The translations under genes and the position numbers were made by a program. The notes below the pieces were generated by a model. It saw only the letters and a list, made by a program, of their open reading frames with translations, did no database searches and was not told the origin of the DNA. Source: Planctomycetota bacterium (GTDB lineage: Bacteria; Planctomycetota; Phycisphaerae; UBA1845; PWPN01). From it: 5,354 nucleotides of DNA. Each line of letters starts with the position of its first letter. Position 1 is the first letter of the stretch. Where the stretch lies: positions 1,629,421 through 1,634,774 of the forward strand of contig CP070790.1 in the NCBI GenBank assembly GCA_020346805.1, given 5' to 3'. Positions 1-5,310 of this stretch are shown here, piece by piece.

Positions 1-1
1 A

Positions 2-769
2 ACTATTGTGGAGAAGAATGTTGACTGCGCGGCTTGCCACGCCGACCTGGTTCACGGAAGCGGAGGCGTGTCCCGGCGCGACTGTCAAAACTGCCACGAC
101 CAGCAGCGCTACCTGAAGGATTATGACGACCGCACCACCGAAATCATCCGCGATTACCATCAAATTCATGCCGCCGGACAACATGCCCGCTGCAATGATT
201 GCCATTTGCTTATCCAACATAATCTTACTCCAGTTATTGAAACTTCTGATATGTCATCATTGCTCAAACCTGTCCAGCAGGATTGCCAACACTGTCATCC
301 TGATCATCATCGCGAGCAAATTGAATTACTTCTGGGGCAGGGAGGATTAATCGCCGATGTCAGCGATACCCCCAATCAGATGATGGGATCACGGGTAAAT
401 TGCCGCGGCTGCCACATCGAAGGCGGCGCCGACGACAAAGGTGATGCAGTGATTATCAGCACTGCCGAATCTTGTCGGGGATGTCATAGCCAGGAGTACC
501 AGGAGCTCTTTGTTCGTTGGCAGCGAACCATCGAAGCCCGGCTCACCGAATCCCATAAACTGCTGGCGGCAGTGCAGCAAAGGTTAACGTCACTAACCAC
601 CCAACCCGACCGGGATCTGACCGAAGCCAACCGTTTAGCCGAACGAGCCAGGCATAATATTAATCTGGTCTACACTGCTAATGGAATTCACAATAAAAAC
701 TACGCCCTGGTTCTGCTGGACCAGGCCGTCGCCGACCTTGAAAAAGTAATGGGTATGCTGCCCCGTTAA
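2..769 (+). CDS. multiheme cytochrome c, C-terminal part (partial at 5' end)
   Basis: This is the C-terminal portion of a periplasmic electron-transfer cytochrome. The frame is open to the window edge, so the GTG at position 8 is probably internal; the true start, with any signal or anchor helix, lies outside. Numbering from that GTG, six CXXCH haem c motifs are visible at residues 7-11, 26-30, 62-66, 93-97, 132-136 and 156-160, with extra His residues (for example H51, H54, H59, H71) that could be distal ligands. Residues about 165-250 contain no haem motif and look helical. They include GIHNKNYA (226-233) followed by a Leu-rich helix, a pattern I recall from the C-terminal helical domain of NrfA-like and related large multiheme cytochromes. 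It converges on the cytochrome b gene, so it belongs to another transcript, but probably to the same respiratory network. The exact family and partner are unknown. Confidence 0.88.
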   Translation, partial: TIVEKNVDCAACHADLVHGSGGVSRRDCQNCHDQQRYLKDYDDRTTEIIRDYHQIHAAGQHARCNDCHLLIQHNLTPVIETSDMSSLLKPVQQDCQHCHPDHHREQIELLLGQGGLIADVSDTPNQMMGSRVNCRGCHIEGGADDKGDAVIISTAESCRGCHSQEYQELFVRWQRTIEARLTESHKLLAAVQQRLTSLTTQPDRDLTEANRLAERARHNINLVYTANGIHNKNYALVLLDQAVADLEKVMGMLPR

Positions 770-789
770 GCAAAGCATAAACTTGGGCT

Positions 790-808
790 GGTGGGTAAAT
801 TATTCACC
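790..808 (+). terminator. weak hairpin, possible terminator of the multiheme cytochrome gene
   Basis: The 46-bp gap between the two convergent stop codons contains GGTGGGTA (790-797), a 3-nt loop and TATTCACC (801-808). This gives an 8-bp stem with two G-U pairs when read on the plus strand. On the minus strand the two wobbles become A-C mismatches, so any function would favour the plus-strand transcript. It lies about 20 nt after the TAA at 767-769. The following bases (tgtctt) are only a poor U-tract, so this is a tentative call. Confidence 0.28.
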
Positions 809-815
809 TGTCTTA

Positions 816-2060
816 TCAGAATGTGTTCTTCGTCCGGTGTTCCTGATCGTGCATACCTTTTTCAGGATGGTCCGTTTCTTCACCCACTTGCACTGCCGTT
901 TCCCTGTCGATCCGATGCGGCACACCATAAACATCGATCTCGTACGTCTGCCCCAATAAAGTCAAATGTGACTCGGAGAAATGCCCCAGCACTCCAAAGA
1001 ATAACGCCAAAATAAGAGCCGCTACACCGATGGTGGTCGAGATCGGACGCTGTTTCGGGTGGCGCGGCTTACTCCGGTCCAGGTAAGGCCATACCAACAA
1101 CAGCACAAAAGGTACCATGGATACACCGATGCCCAAAATCTTACCCATAGGGCCTGTGAAGTACTTCAGCAATTGATAAGTTGGCAGAAAATACCACTCC
1201 GGCTTGATCGCTTCGGGAGTTTGCAACGGATCGGCTGGCTCGCCTATCTCCCAGGGCGACAATACCGATAGGGTTACCAATATCCCTAGAACAATCAGCG
1301 TCACGCACCCTTCCTTGGCGAGATGCACCGGCCAGAAGGGAATTCCGCATTCCGGCGGAGTTGGCCTTTCCTCGCCCACCGGTTCCATGGTCGCAAGATT
1401 CTGACTCCGCATCAGGACCAAATGGATAGCAACCAGAAAGAACAGAATCCACGGCAAAATAATCACGTGGACGGTGAAGAATCTGGATAGCGTCTCCCCG
1501 CTGACATTTTCACTGCCAAGGATGAATGTTTTCATCCATGGGCCAACAATGGGAATCGCCCCCGAAATTTCCGTACCAACCGTGGTAGCCCAATAAGACA
1601 ACTGATTCCAAGGCAAAAGGTAGCCAGTGAACCCGAAAACAATGGTAACTATAAAAATTATCACCCCTATCACCCAGGTAAGCTCGCGAGGCTTTTTATA
1701 CGTTCCCATGAAGAAGGTTCTTGCCATATGCAGGATCACCGCCAATATCATTAAAGTTGCACCCCAGGCGTGAACTTGTCGATACAGCCACCCAAAATGT
1801 ACATCGGCGGTTATGTATTGAATCGATTTGTGCGCTTCTTCAGGAGTCGGACGGTAATAAATCAAAAGCAGAATACCGGTGATAATCTGGCTCAGGAATA
1901 AAATTAATGAGAGGCTGCCGAATACATGCGGCCAGCCGGTGTGTGGCGGGAGACGCTTGTGCATCTGTTTGTCGATGAAATCCCGAGCGACGGGCATATT
2001 GTAACGTTCATCGAGATAATGATTGAAGTAGTTGATAATACGTTCTTTGCGTCCGGGCAT
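816..2060 (-). CDS. cytochrome b of a bc/b6f-type quinol oxidoreductase (b6 and subunit IV fused)
   Basis: This is the membrane subunit that oxidises quinol and carries two b haems. The start is the ATG at 2060-2058, with AGGA 7 nt upstream, giving 414 aa; a longer open frame to 2198 would overlap the Rieske gene and has no support. Four N-terminal helices (about 46-68, 93-116, 129-149, 196-217) carry the haem ligand pairs H97/H111 and H198/H213. Thirteen residues lie within the first pair and 14 within the second, as in cytochrome b6. KKPRELTW (122-129) and GYLLPWNQ (146-153) are family hallmarks. The C-terminal half has PEWY (287-290) in the Qo site and three more helices (about 251-269, 309-326, 341-360), matching a fused subunit IV. 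The position of b6 Cys35, which binds haem cn, is Val46. A polar His-rich tail (361-414) is extra. It is the last gene of the operon, 28 bp after the Rieske stop. Confidence 0.95.
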   Translation of the reverse strand: MPGRKERIINYFNHYLDERYNMPVARDFIDKQMHKRLPPHTGWPHVFGSLSLILFLSQIITGILLLIYYRPTPEEAHKSIQYITADVHFGWLYRQVHAWGATLMILAVILHMARTFFMGTYKKPRELTWVIGVIIFIVTIVFGFTGYLLPWNQLSYWATTVGTEISGAIPIVGPWMKTFILGSENVSGETLSRFFTVHVIILPWILFFLVAIHLVLMRSQNLATMEPVGEERPTPPECGIPFWPVHLAKEGCVTLIVLGILVTLSVLSPWEIGEPADPLQTPEAIKPEWYFLPTYQLLKYFTGPMGKILGIGVSMVPFVLLLVWPYLDRSKPRHPKQRPISTTIGVAALILALFFGVLGHFSESHLTLLGQTYEIDVYGVPHRIDRETAVQVGEETDHPEKGMHDQEHRTKNTF

Positions 2061-2067
2061 AAGCAAT

Positions 2068-2071
2068 TCCT
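2068..2071 (-). promoter_or_regulatory. ribosome binding site of cytochrome b
   Basis: AGGA on the minus strand sits 7 nt before the ATG at 2060-2058. It decides the start against the longer open frame that runs back into the Rieske gene, and it lies in the 28-bp gap after the Rieske TAG. Confidence 0.7.
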
Positions 2072-2088
2072 GTTCCGTTTTTTTCCCT

Positions 2089-2532
2089 CTATGTCGACAC
2101 AAAAACCTTGCCCTGAACCTCCGAGACCTTATAGGCGGCCAGGGGACGAGGCGGTGGACCTCCCTCCACTTTCCCTTCAATATCGAATGAGGCCGCATGG
2201 CAGGGGCAGATTATATTCTGCTTAACCGGATTAAATTCCACCAGGCAACCCAAATGGGTACAAACCGCCGAAAAAGCGACAAATCCTTTATCCGTCCTGA
2301 TCACCAGAACCGGTTTGTTTCCTACCGATACTTTTTTCGCTCCCCATATATTCCAGTTTGCCGCCTCTCCAATTTCCTCGCGGACCTTGACCGGACCGCT
2401 CTTGGTCACCGGCCACAAATAGGCCACTGCCGGTAATATTATCGTACCCCCAAGTATCGTACTGCAAGAGTAGATGATCCAGTCCAGAAATCCCCGTCGT
2501 GTGGCGGTCGATTCTTCGGGTGATAAAGGCAC
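2089..2532 (-). CDS. Rieske [2Fe-2S] protein, Tat-type signal anchor
   Basis: This is the high-potential arm of the bc-type complex: it takes one electron from quinol at the Qo site and passes it to the cytochrome c subunit. The GTG at 2532-2530 is chosen as start because AGGAG lies 7 nt upstream, giving 147 aa; a TTG at 2547 would swallow that site. Residues 11-16 (TRRGFL) form a twin-arginine motif followed by a single hydrophobic helix (about 17-40), as expected for a folded FeS protein exported by Tat and left anchored. Box 1 is CTHLGC (91-96) and box 2 is CPCHAASF (109-116). By family analogy C91, H93, C109 and H112 bind the cluster, and C96-C111 form the disulfide. GGPPPRPL (124-131) is the Pro loop. 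The Ser and Tyr of the usual CPCHGSxY box are Ala114 and Phe116, which predicts a lowered midpoint potential. It lies 15 bp after the nonaheme gene. Confidence 0.96.
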   Translation of the reverse strand: MPLSPEESTATRRGFLDWIIYSCSTILGGTIILPAVAYLWPVTKSGPVKVREEIGEAANWNIWGAKKVSVGNKPVLVIRTDKGFVAFSAVCTHLGCLVEFNPVKQNIICPCHAASFDIEGKVEGGPPPRPLAAYKVSEVQGKVFVST

Positions 2533-2539
2533 GGTAAAT

Positions 2540-2544
2540 CTCCT
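2540..2544 (-). promoter_or_regulatory. ribosome binding site of the Rieske gene
   Basis: AGGAG on the minus strand is 7 nt before the GTG at 2532-2530 and lies entirely in the 15-bp gap after the TGA (2550-2548) of the nonaheme gene. It selects GTG over the in-frame TTG at 2547-2545, from which translation would begin inside the site itself. Confidence 0.75.
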
Positions 2545-2547
2545 CAA

Positions 2548-4032
2548 TCATTCAGGCAAGGGCGTCACCCACTTGGTTTTGAGTCGCTTGTATTTGATCC
2601 AAAGTGCAATGGTAAAAATTATCAGAAAGGCCCAGATGGGTATCAAAGCCCAATGGCGCCACCAAAGGTGTCGAAGTTTTTTATCCAGCGATTGATCGAT
2701 TTGATCCGCGAGTGCTACAAATTCGTCTATTTCTTTCTTTAGATTCTCCAGGTTAAGGGTATGCTGCATTGTTCCCAGCCCTACCAGCTTCGTTCGCAGA
2801 TCCTCGGCCATCAGCGCTTCATCCTGAACCAGAATTATTCCTCGCCCTACCTCCTCGACTCGGGTGGCGACGGCGGCATAACCAATCTCTGCGTAGCGGA
2901 CAAGTTGGTACAACTCCTTCCCCTCTTGCATGGCTTTTTCGTCGAGTTCGGCAAACCAGGTTCTGTGGCCAACCTGTTTGGAAGGATCGTGGCAATGTCG
3001 ACAATACCTTTCGTAGTGTTGTACCGGTGGTTCTCGCCGGATGACAAATTCTTCTTGAAATGTCGAATCATCAATAGTCGTGTCGGGCAGAGTCCGGCGA
3101 ACGGCCAAGTACGTTTTTTTATTCGCCTCGGGTGATGCAACCACCTTGGAAATAAGATGGTCGCGCTTGTCTACGCTCCGCGTATGACAACCCACACAAC
3201 GCGGAAAAAGAGGAAACTTGGCGTGAGGACTTTCCATAAAATACTGCTCCTCCTGCTGATGGCATCTGCCGCAAACGTGGCCCACATCCCGATATCCGGG
3301 AGGAATTGCCGAATGGCTTCCGTGGCAGGTCGAACAAGTCGGCATACCCATATCCCCCTCTTCAAGCAGCCCCTGGCCATGCACGCTTGCAATATATTCC
3401 TCTACCACCCGGATGCTTAAGTTGGACGCATCCATAATCGACGGGTCACTATGACACCGCTCACATGTGGCGGGTATATTCTTGGGGCACACAGAGCTGT
3501 CCGGATCTTTCGATTCCAGAACCGCATGCGTGTCGTGACAGTCTGTACAAACCGCAACTCGATCATTATTCTTTGTGAAAAGCGACTGACCGTGTCCGCT
3601 TAGCCGGTATTGTGCCAGTTGATCGGTAGGTAATCCATATGGGTTCATTTTGGCCACATCGGAGTGACAGTTTCCACACCGCTCGGGTATCTCCTTACGC
3701 AAAGGCTTACCCTGAAACGTTTCTCCATGATCGAATGATGTCACAATCTTGTTACTGGACGAATTTTCTGGTTCGGAGGCGGCCTGACGGTATGATTCCA
3801 AATCGGTACGCTCAACAGAATATATTTTCTCACCGCCGTGACACGTACGACAATCGATTCCCGCCGCTGCATGGACCGACTTGGCCATTTCTGCGTCTTC
3901 TTTATCATGGCAATCGGCACACAAGACTTTCTGAGAATCTGCCATTTCGCCCCAGGTAATACCCACACACAAGATCAGGGTCAGGAGTCCACTGACATAT
4001 AACATACAATATTTTACAATTTTAAATGACAA
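2548..4032 (-). CDS. nonaheme cytochrome c with C-terminal membrane anchor, bc-complex partner
   Basis: This is a 494-aa exported multiheme cytochrome, first gene of the operon. Start TTG (4032-4030) is supported by GGAG 7 nt upstream. An N-terminal signal helix (about 10-27) is followed by nine CXXCH motifs at residues 38-42, 61-65, 119-123, 162-166, 190-194, 233-237, 254-258, 279-283 and 344-348. His residues before several motifs (SVHA at 52-55, SGHG at 145-148, SVHG at 217-220, SPH at 268-270) are plausible distal ligands. Residues 119-189 and 190-258 look like tandem copies of one module. Residues about 360-455 are haem-free and helical, then one membrane helix (about 460-480) with a Lys/Arg-rich end places the haems in the periplasm. 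Because no cytochrome c1 or f gene is present and the Rieske and cytochrome b genes follow at once, I infer that it accepts electrons from the Rieske protein. Whether a further redox partner is reduced directly cannot be seen. Confidence 0.93.
   Translation of the reverse strand: MSFKIVKYCMLYVSGLLTLILCVGITWGEMADSQKVLCADCHDKEDAEMAKSVHAAAGIDCRTCHGGEKIYSVERTDLESYRQAASEPENSSSNKIVTSFDHGETFQGKPLRKEIPERCGNCHSDVAKMNPYGLPTDQLAQYRLSGHGQSLFTKNNDRVAVCTDCHDTHAVLESKDPDSSVCPKNIPATCERCHSDPSIMDASNLSIRVVEEYIASVHGQGLLEEGDMGMPTCSTCHGSHSAIPPGYRDVGHVCGRCHQQEEQYFMESPHAKFPLFPRCVGCHTRSVDKRDHLISKVVASPEANKKTYLAVRRTLPDTTIDDSTFQEEFVIRREPPVQHYERYCRHCHDPSKQVGHRTWFAELDEKAMQEGKELYQLVRYAEIGYAAVATRVEEVGRGIILVQDEALMAEDLRTKLVGLGTMQHTLNLENLKKEIDEFVALADQIDQSLDKKLRHLWWRHWALIPIWAFLIIFTIALWIKYKRLKTKWVTPLPE
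3259..3678 (-). repeat. tandem two-haem modules inside the nonaheme cytochrome
   Basis: Residues 119-189 and 190-258 of the cytochrome repeat one plan: CxxCHSD, about 20 residues, SxHGQxL, a short loop, then CxxCHxxHA or CxxCHGSHS. The first Cys of each unit (119 and 190) and the second haem Cys of each unit (162 and 233) are both exactly 71 residues apart. This points to an internal duplication at the protein level. Confidence 0.6.
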
Positions 4033-4039
4033 ACCACTT

Positions 4040-4043
4040 CTCC
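4040..4043 (-). promoter_or_regulatory. ribosome binding site of the nonaheme cytochrome
   Basis: GGAG on the minus strand lies 7 nt before the TTG at 4032-4030. The in-frame ATG nine codons later has only AT-rich sequence before it and would clip the basic start of the signal peptide, so TTG is preferred. Confidence 0.6.
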
Positions 4044-4082
4044 GGCCATCTTAAACGGCAGTGCCAATATAATTCTCCATTG

Positions 4083-4102
4083 ATTGTACATATGTAAGCA
4101 AT
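4083..4102 (-). promoter_or_regulatory. imperfect dyad in operon leader, possible operator
   Basis: A perfect 10-bp palindrome TACATATGTA (4087-4096) is flanked by ATTG (4083-4086) and CAAT (4099-4102), so the outer arms are also complementary but offset by 2 nt. It lies in the presumed untranslated leader, roughly 30-50 nt after the predicted transcription start, a place where a repressor could act. It does not match the FNR or CRP consensus, and short AT-rich palindromes arise by chance. Confidence 0.22.
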
Positions 4103-4138
4103 CCACTCGGAATAAGATAGGTCAACTTTCTTAGCTGT

Positions 4139-4166
4139 ATTATATCAAGTTGGCCGCGAGTACCAA
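4139..4166 (-). promoter_or_regulatory. sigma70-like promoter for the cytochrome/Rieske/cytochrome b operon
   Basis: On the minus strand TTGGTA (4166-4161) is followed after 16 nt by a perfect TATAAT (4144-4139). This predicts transcription starting near 4132 and a leader of about 100 nt before the TTG start at 4032. It is the best -35/-10 pair I found in the 510-bp gap, and it faces the operon. The -35 matches the consensus at four of six positions. Confidence 0.45.
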
Positions 4167-4237
4167 TACTGTCGTCCTAATTTTTCGGTCGGTATTCCAC
4201 TAAATATTTTGGCCGGCCATAAATTTACCTGCTTTAC

Positions 4238-4260
4238 GAAACCATACATCTTGGGGTTTC
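4238..4260 (-). repeat. inverted repeat / hairpin in the intergenic gap
   Basis: GAAACC (4238-4243) and GGTTTC (4255-4260) form a perfect 6-bp inverted repeat around an 11-nt spacer. Read on the minus strand the stem extends by one G-U and one A-U pair to 8 bp. There is no U-tract after it, so it is not a standard terminator. It sits between the decayed gene and the operon promoter and could be a leftover transcript-end structure. Confidence 0.3.
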
Positions 4261-4479
4261 ATGGCATAATTTAATGACATGTTAACTAATTTTGTCGGAT
4301 ATATATTTGTTTCACTTCCCGATTAATTGACTATCAAATGGATCGGCGATGCCGAACAAGCCCTGGATGAATCCGAATAAGTTAATATCTCTGCAGCAAA
4401 AGAAGCGGCCTATTGTTGGAATAACATGGAGATGTGGCTTATAACAACCACCGAACGGACTCGAACAGCTGACCTGCTT

Positions 4480-4542
4480 TTATGTAACCGAAACGCCAGC
4501 CCCGCTCGTCGCGTATCCCGAATCGGACAGTACCGACACAAA
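4480..4542 (-). pseudogene. detached continuation of the broken secreted-protein gene
   Basis: Translation in the same frame past the TAG at 4545-4543 gives FVSVLSDSGYATSG and then AGVSVT before a TAA at 4482-4480. Joined to the upstream end (VINVPNDKP), the missing residue sits where an aromatic residue would be natural, and the stretch has the polar/beta-strand character of the preceding part. From memory, large secreted proteins starting with a similar VSGFRWLLEED segment continue in a comparable way (VPND, aromatic, VSVLPDSGY). I therefore read this as the same gene after a nonsense change, followed by further decay and loss of the rest. Confidence 0.55.
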
Positions 4543-4854
4543 CTAGGGCTTATCATTGGGGACATTAATGACTGCTGAAGCACCTGCCGTACGTCCCTTG
4601 TCGACTACAGGAGCGTGACTCTTGTGGATATCCACCGCCAGGCTGTCCGTAACCAACGCGCCTGGTGTTGGCTGATTGGTGTTATCCTCCTCCAGCAGCC
4701 AACGGAATCCCGAAACCGGATTGCCAGCGGGATCCTCAACATTTACCATAAATGCGTCAAGGTTTGCAGTTATTGCCGCACATAAAAATAATGTGACAAT
4801 AATCCCAGAAAACCTTATAACTCGATTTTGATGACTTTTTATAGCCATACTCAT
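4543..4854 (-). CDS. N-terminal fragment of a secreted beta-rich protein, probably a degraded gene
   Basis: The frame encodes 103 aa from ATG 4854-4852 to TAG 4545-4543. Residues 1-14 are basic, 15-31 hydrophobic, and cleavage near LDA (32-34) is plausible, so the product would be exported. The mature part starts with VNVEDPAGNPVSGFRWLLEED (37-57), which looks like a carboxypeptidase-regulatory or prealbumin-like beta domain, then HKSHAPVV (77-84) and ends abruptly at VPNDKP. I recall this opening segment from much larger secreted proteins of unclear function, so 103 aa is far too short. Coding-like sequence resumes right after the TAG. Another sign of weak function is the lack of a well-placed ribosome binding site: the nearest AGG is 11 nt from the ATG. 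It lies 27 bp after the CBM48 gene and may once have been co-transcribed with it. It could instead be a genuine small secreted protein. Confidence 0.6.
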   Translation of the reverse strand: MSMAIKSHQNRVIRFSGIIVTLFLCAAITANLDAFMVNVEDPAGNPVSGFRWLLEEDNTNQPTPGALVTDSLAVDIHKSHAPVVDKGRTAGASAVINVPNDKP

Positions 4855-4881
4855 ATCAACACCAGCCTTTCTCCAGTCATA

Positions 4882-5310
4882 TCAGGCTGTAAAATTGGCG
4901 ACCTTAAGCGGAGAATCTAAACTAGGTTCCCGACTTCTATGTCCGTTGTTTGATAAACCTTTCCATTTGTTGGACCGGTAGTATCTTCTATTTCTATAGA
5001 GGATTGGTTTGGCAATATGCAGACCTTTGTTTTCCGGAGGATCGACCTTGACTAATGAATTAAATCCATAGGGACCTTGTTCCAGGCCAAAGGCCGCATA
5101 ATCCGTGTGCCATTTCCCGTCGACCAGATAACGAAACTGATAACACCCGGGAGCGAGTCTGAGTCGATATCGCCACCAGCCGTCAGGCCCCTTGGTCATG
5201 GGCAGGCTTTTAGTATGCCAGCCGTTAAAATCGCCGACGAGCGTGACGCAAATGGCATAGGGGCGAAAAAATGAAAATTCGACTATTCCATCCCGCACTT
5301 GTCTGACCAT
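4882..5310 (-). CDS. stand-alone CBM48 / AMPK-type glycogen-binding-domain protein
   Basis: This is a 142-aa protein without a signal peptide, presumably cytoplasmic. The start ATG (5310-5308) has AGGA 7 nt upstream; the frame is open to the window edge but no other standard start lies before it. Residues about 9-89 are an early-set beta-sandwich of the CBM48/isoamylase-N type: VTLVGDFNGWH (22-32), GPDGWWRYRLRL (41-52), GCYQFRYLVDGKWHTD (55-70) and a final NSLVKV strand (84-89). Trp31, Trp45/46 and Trp67 with Lys66 are the kind of residues that contact alpha-glucan in this family. The tail (90-142) is basic, Arg/Asn/Ser-rich and unlike a known domain. No catalytic glycosidase, branching or kinase domain is attached, so the role may be glycogen or starch binding, or only a protein-interaction fold. 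The neighbours give no metabolic link. Domain call is secure; function is not. Confidence 0.85.
   Translation of the reverse strand: MVRQVRDGIVEFSFFRPYAICVTLVGDFNGWHTKSLPMTKGPDGWWRYRLRLAPGCYQFRYLVDGKWHTDYAAFGLEQGPYGFNSLVKVDPPENKGLHIAKPILYRNRRYYRSNKWKGLSNNGHRSREPSLDSPLKVANFTA

Larger units (their letters stand above)
4033..4479. other. non-coding interval upstream of the cytochrome operon
   Basis: No intact gene is visible on either strand. The part nearest the operon carries the promoter, leader and dyad listed separately. At 4210-4219 there is a perfect palindrome TGGCCGGCCA. On the minus strand, in the same frame as the broken secreted gene, 55 codons (4315-4479) stay open between the TAA at 4480-4482 and a TGA at 4312-4314; these may be eroded sequence from that gene but I cannot match them to a family. 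No tRNA-like or riboswitch-like fold was recognised. Confidence 0.5.

Noticed and set aside
2061..2198. A 46-residue N-terminal extension of cytochrome b.
   Set aside because: It would overlap the Rieske C-terminus in another frame, has no similarity to cytochrome b, and a good AGGA plus ATG lies at 2071-2058.
2533..2547. TTG at 2547 as start of the Rieske protein.
   Set aside because: The AGGAG at 2544-2540 would be inside the coding region. The GTG at 2532 has ideal spacing from it.
2761..3135. Plus-strand open frames antisense to the nonaheme cytochrome (2761-3135, 2769-3044 and others).
   Set aside because: They are in shadow of a clearly real nine-haem coding sequence and show no domain or signal of their own.
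4051..4066. Sigma54-like site TGGCAC-N5-TTTAA on the minus strand.
   Set aside because: The -12 element lacks the essential GC, and transcription from it would start too close to the ribosome binding site.
4210..4219. Palindrome TGGCCGGCCA as a regulator site.
   Set aside because: It lies more than 40 bp upstream of the -35, symmetry stops at 10 bp, and no second copy is present in the window.
4543..4545. TAG recoding (for example as an amino acid) in the secreted gene.
   Set aside because: A second in-frame stop (TAA) follows 20 codons later and no long frame continues, so decay is simpler than recoding.
4330..4578. Plus-strand reading through 4330-4578 (begins TIKWIGDAEQALDESE, stop, then continues).
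   Set aside because: It is interrupted by a TAA, has no clear start or ribosome binding site, and overlaps the minus-strand secreted-gene remnant, which has better support.
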